Assembly: GCA_039707465.1 (NCBI GenBank)
Contig: CM077648.1
Span: 23,994,119-24,058,118, forward strand
Reading direction: 5' to 3'
Length of the DNA: 64,000 nucleotides
DNA from: Rhabdophis nuchalis
Lineage: Eukaryota; Chordata; Lepidosauria; Squamata; Natricidae
Positions within the stretch are counted from its first letter, which is position 1; every line of letters begins with the position of its first letter. The translations under genes and the position numbers were made by a program. Shown piece by piece: positions 61,571-64,000 of this stretch. Below the pieces are notes generated by a model that saw only the letters and a list, made by a program, of their open reading frames with translations, was not told the DNA's origin and searched no databases.

Positions 61571-62880
61571 TAAAGTCTGAAAAAAACAAATTCTTAGTTA
61601 GATTTTGGGAAGTTGTTTATAGAAGTAGACCTTCCTTGTTTACAATCTGCCTCATTTTCACTGCTTGGCAAAATGAATGACTCCCTCACTGAACAAAGAT
61701 AATTTGGTAGTGATAGGATGCCTATGGTGCACTAGAAGGCAGGGCACAGAAGGATTAGACACATTTGTGCTCAGGAAAATGATAGTTTTGAGGACAGTTG
61801 GCAACAGCTTTATATGGCTGCGTGGAGCATTATTTGGACTTTTTGATTCAATAAAAATTTGTCTGTAGATGAAGCAACTTTTGGAAGAAAACCATCTAAT
61901 TGAATTGCAGCTCTGCTTTATGGATACCAACCAGAATTTTTCTTCCTTTTCAATCCAGGCACGAAACGTGGCTTCTTGGATTATTATTATTTTTTATTGA
62001 CTTGAAGTAGCTAGCTATATCAAACTGCAGTGTTCCACGCAGGGGACTAAATGACTTAATTTTCCAAATTGAGATACTACCTTGAATTGTATCACCGCGT
62101 TAGTCCAGACAAAAGCAACATCTTGAGGCAGACCAGAAGTGCTTTACGGGGACCTGCTATATTCAGGAAAATTACCACTTCCATCCTCTCAAAAATCCAC
62201 AAGTGCCACTAGTACCTTCCATCCTGTGTGGTGAACAGCCTTTAATAGTCATGGTTGATATAATTGACAAGTCGGTCAGAATCCCTAACTTTAATGAAGG
62301 GATAACAAGGCACATTCTGTGACATTTCTGATTTGGGTCAATTCTTTAAAGCGTAACAGCTTCCAGCTTTTACAGTGTGGAGTCATTCACCATCTAATAT
62401 TATAATGTCCCAATTTCAGATTTGCATTTGTACCTGAAACGATGATTAAATTATGTAAAAAAGTTATATTTTTATGCCATTAAATGACATTCTAATGACA
62501 GACTTTATGTCAAGCTCTTATTATTTCTTTTCCACCCAGGTACAAGGAATATCAAGGTGTATGCACTTATAGATGACCTGAACGTTGCTGACACCATGTG
62601 GACAATACTGGAAATGTCATCCGAATGATAATTTATCAGGGCTATAATAGCGCAGATCCTGTATTTTGCTTTTCAAGCTCCAGATACATGATTGAAAGTG
62701 AGGTTATGACAGCTATTGGCTAGAATATGAAAAGGTGATGTATTGCCTAATATATCTAAACTGTATACAAGAAATTTCCATAAATTTTCTTGCAAGAAGT
62801 TAGTGGACCATCTTTTCAACAACATTTGGAGAATCAAATGATTTGAAAAATCATTGAAGCTCTACAAACATTTTCAGGGA
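61571..62880. other. No gene or named repeat seen
   Basis: About 1.3 kb. A short match to 60840-60875 (cttggcaaaatgaatg) near 61663 is the only repeat noticed. Confidence 0.4.
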
Positions 62881-62884
62881 TGTA

Positions 62885-63611
62885 CCATATTTTTCAGAAT
62901 ATAAGTATAAGGCGCGCCTAGCTGGAGAGGAAAACAAGGGGGGGAAATCTGCTTCTGCCTCCCAACAATTTGCCTCCTTGCAACAAACAGCAAAAAGTAC
63001 AGACAATATACACTGTTTGTAGTGTTACATTTCAGACTATACTTGCACAGATATGGTTAAAATTGATGTGCTTTTTGGAAGTATAGTTATTGTCTGCTAT
63101 TTAAAAGAAGATACAATAGCACTGGGCCTCTTCAGATCAAGCATTTATTTTAAAAAGTGTCTTCATTTTGTTAAGCTTTCTAGAACAAGCAGTCTTTAAA
63201 AAAGACTAAAAAAGACAAGCAGTCTTTAAAAAATAAGTCTAATAATTTGAACATTCTATAGGCTTTTATAGTTATCGACTTACCTTCTTGCAGCAAACAG
63301 CCTGATTAGCACAAGGGAAAAAAATCTGCCTCTGCCTCCCAGCAATTTGCCTCCTGGAGCAAACAGCAAGTTTCACTTTCAGTTTAAGTGAGCCTCCGAT
63401 CATCAGCTGTTTCAGGCTGTATTGATTGCTATAGCCTATTGCAGCCTCTGCAAGCCCCATTTTCCCTGTTTACTGCAAGGAGGTAAATTGCTGGGCGGCA
63501 GAGGTCAAAAGGTGGGGGGCGGTGGTTGGGTGGGGCTAAGTATAAGACAGACGCAAATTTTCACCCTCTTAGGGGGTGGGAAAGGTGCGTCTTATACTCC
63601 GAAAAATATGG
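62885..63611. mobile_element. TA-flanked MITE, 727 bp, with internal duplication
   Basis: Ends ccatatttttcagaatataa and cttatactccgaaaaatatgg; TA on both sides (62883-62884, 63612-63613). A ~43-bp segment (tctgcctctgcctcccagc...) occurs twice, at about 62950 and 63325. No transposase. Related in style to 56536-56791. Confidence 0.75.
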
Positions 63612-63613
63612 TA

Positions 63614-64000
63614 TTCTATTTCTCCCTGCCAAATTAATGAATTTATCCCAGACAATTTTTTTTCTAGGTTATACATTTGTAATAACATTTTCTTAATAGA
63701 AGCATGTGATATTCCATCAGAATATTGAAATGTTAACTGCCGTTCCTTAAGTTTTTCTCAGTTACTATGATCTCAGCCATTCTGAATATCTTATTGATAC
63801 AATCTTTAACATGCCTTAGATGTAATTTCCATGAAGCTCAATGGGGTTACTCCTAACTAAATTGGTATATACTTTTAGCTCTAATCAATCATTTCAAAAT
63901 AATTAGAAATTAACTCTAATAGTGAGCCTAGATACGATATCATAAGCAGTTCCTGTGTCAAAAGTTTCAGTTTATCAATTTTGCAAAGATTTGTATTTTC
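63614..64000. other. No gene or named repeat seen
   Basis: AT-rich end of the window. Confidence 0.35.

Overview
The window looks like intergenic or intronic DNA from a squamate reptile, more likely a snake than a lizard. The reason is its repeat mix: a BovB/RTE tail, many CR1 and L2-type LINE fragments, Sauria-type tRNA SINEs ending in ACCTTTACC, R4/Dong-like LINE pieces, short hAT MITEs with 8-bp target duplications, and long microsatellites. I recognise no host protein-coding gene, rRNA, tRNA gene or CRISPR array. All credible coding sequence belongs to retrotransposons.

Layout. 0-1.4 kb: BovB tail, old CR1 remnant, L2 3' end. 1.4-8.25 kb: a nested block in which a hAT MITE remnant holds a Tf1/sushi-type Ty3/gypsy provirus (325-bp LTRs, 5-bp TSD cccag), and an L2 LINE sits inside its integrase. 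8.4-9 kb: tRNA-SINE split by a solo LTR. 10-16.7 kb: MITEs, a CAGGTAGTCC-ended DNA transposon, CR1, a Sauria SINE, an L2, and a CR1 whose stop-codon region holds three consecutive hAT MITEs sharing one 8-bp duplication. 17.8-25.2 kb: an RTE/ingi-like LINE end, three L2 copies, an LTR and MITEs. 26-30 kb: polypyrimidine tract, CR1, possible solo LTR, SINE. 30.7-35.06 kb: an L2 split by a young mag-type gypsy with LTRs identical by eye and one 1085-codon gag-pol frame that has lost its RNase H C-terminus and integrase core. 36-40.5 kb: stacked hAT MITEs and two solo-type LTRs of one family in opposite orientation. 41.2-45.8 kb: an ORF1-only, HAL1-like LINE-1 interrupted by a CR1 with an open 834-codon RT frame. 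47.8-49.7 kb: four R4/Dong-like endonuclease fragments embedded in AAT/AAC/ATC repeats. 50.8-64 kb: MITEs, L2 and CR1-group LINE ends, a chimeric MITE that captured CR1 DNA, Sauria SINEs, a (GA)n tract, a solo LTR, a 664-bp GC-rich hAT element and two TA-flanked MITEs.

The genes do not form a pathway. Each is a parasite of its own class, and the autonomous LINEs (L2, CR1, L1, R4) presumably supplied machinery for the SINEs, the ORF1-only L1 and other truncated copies. The hAT MITEs need a transposase that is not in the window. The most informative structures are the nested insertions, because shared target duplications let the order of events be read from the sequence.
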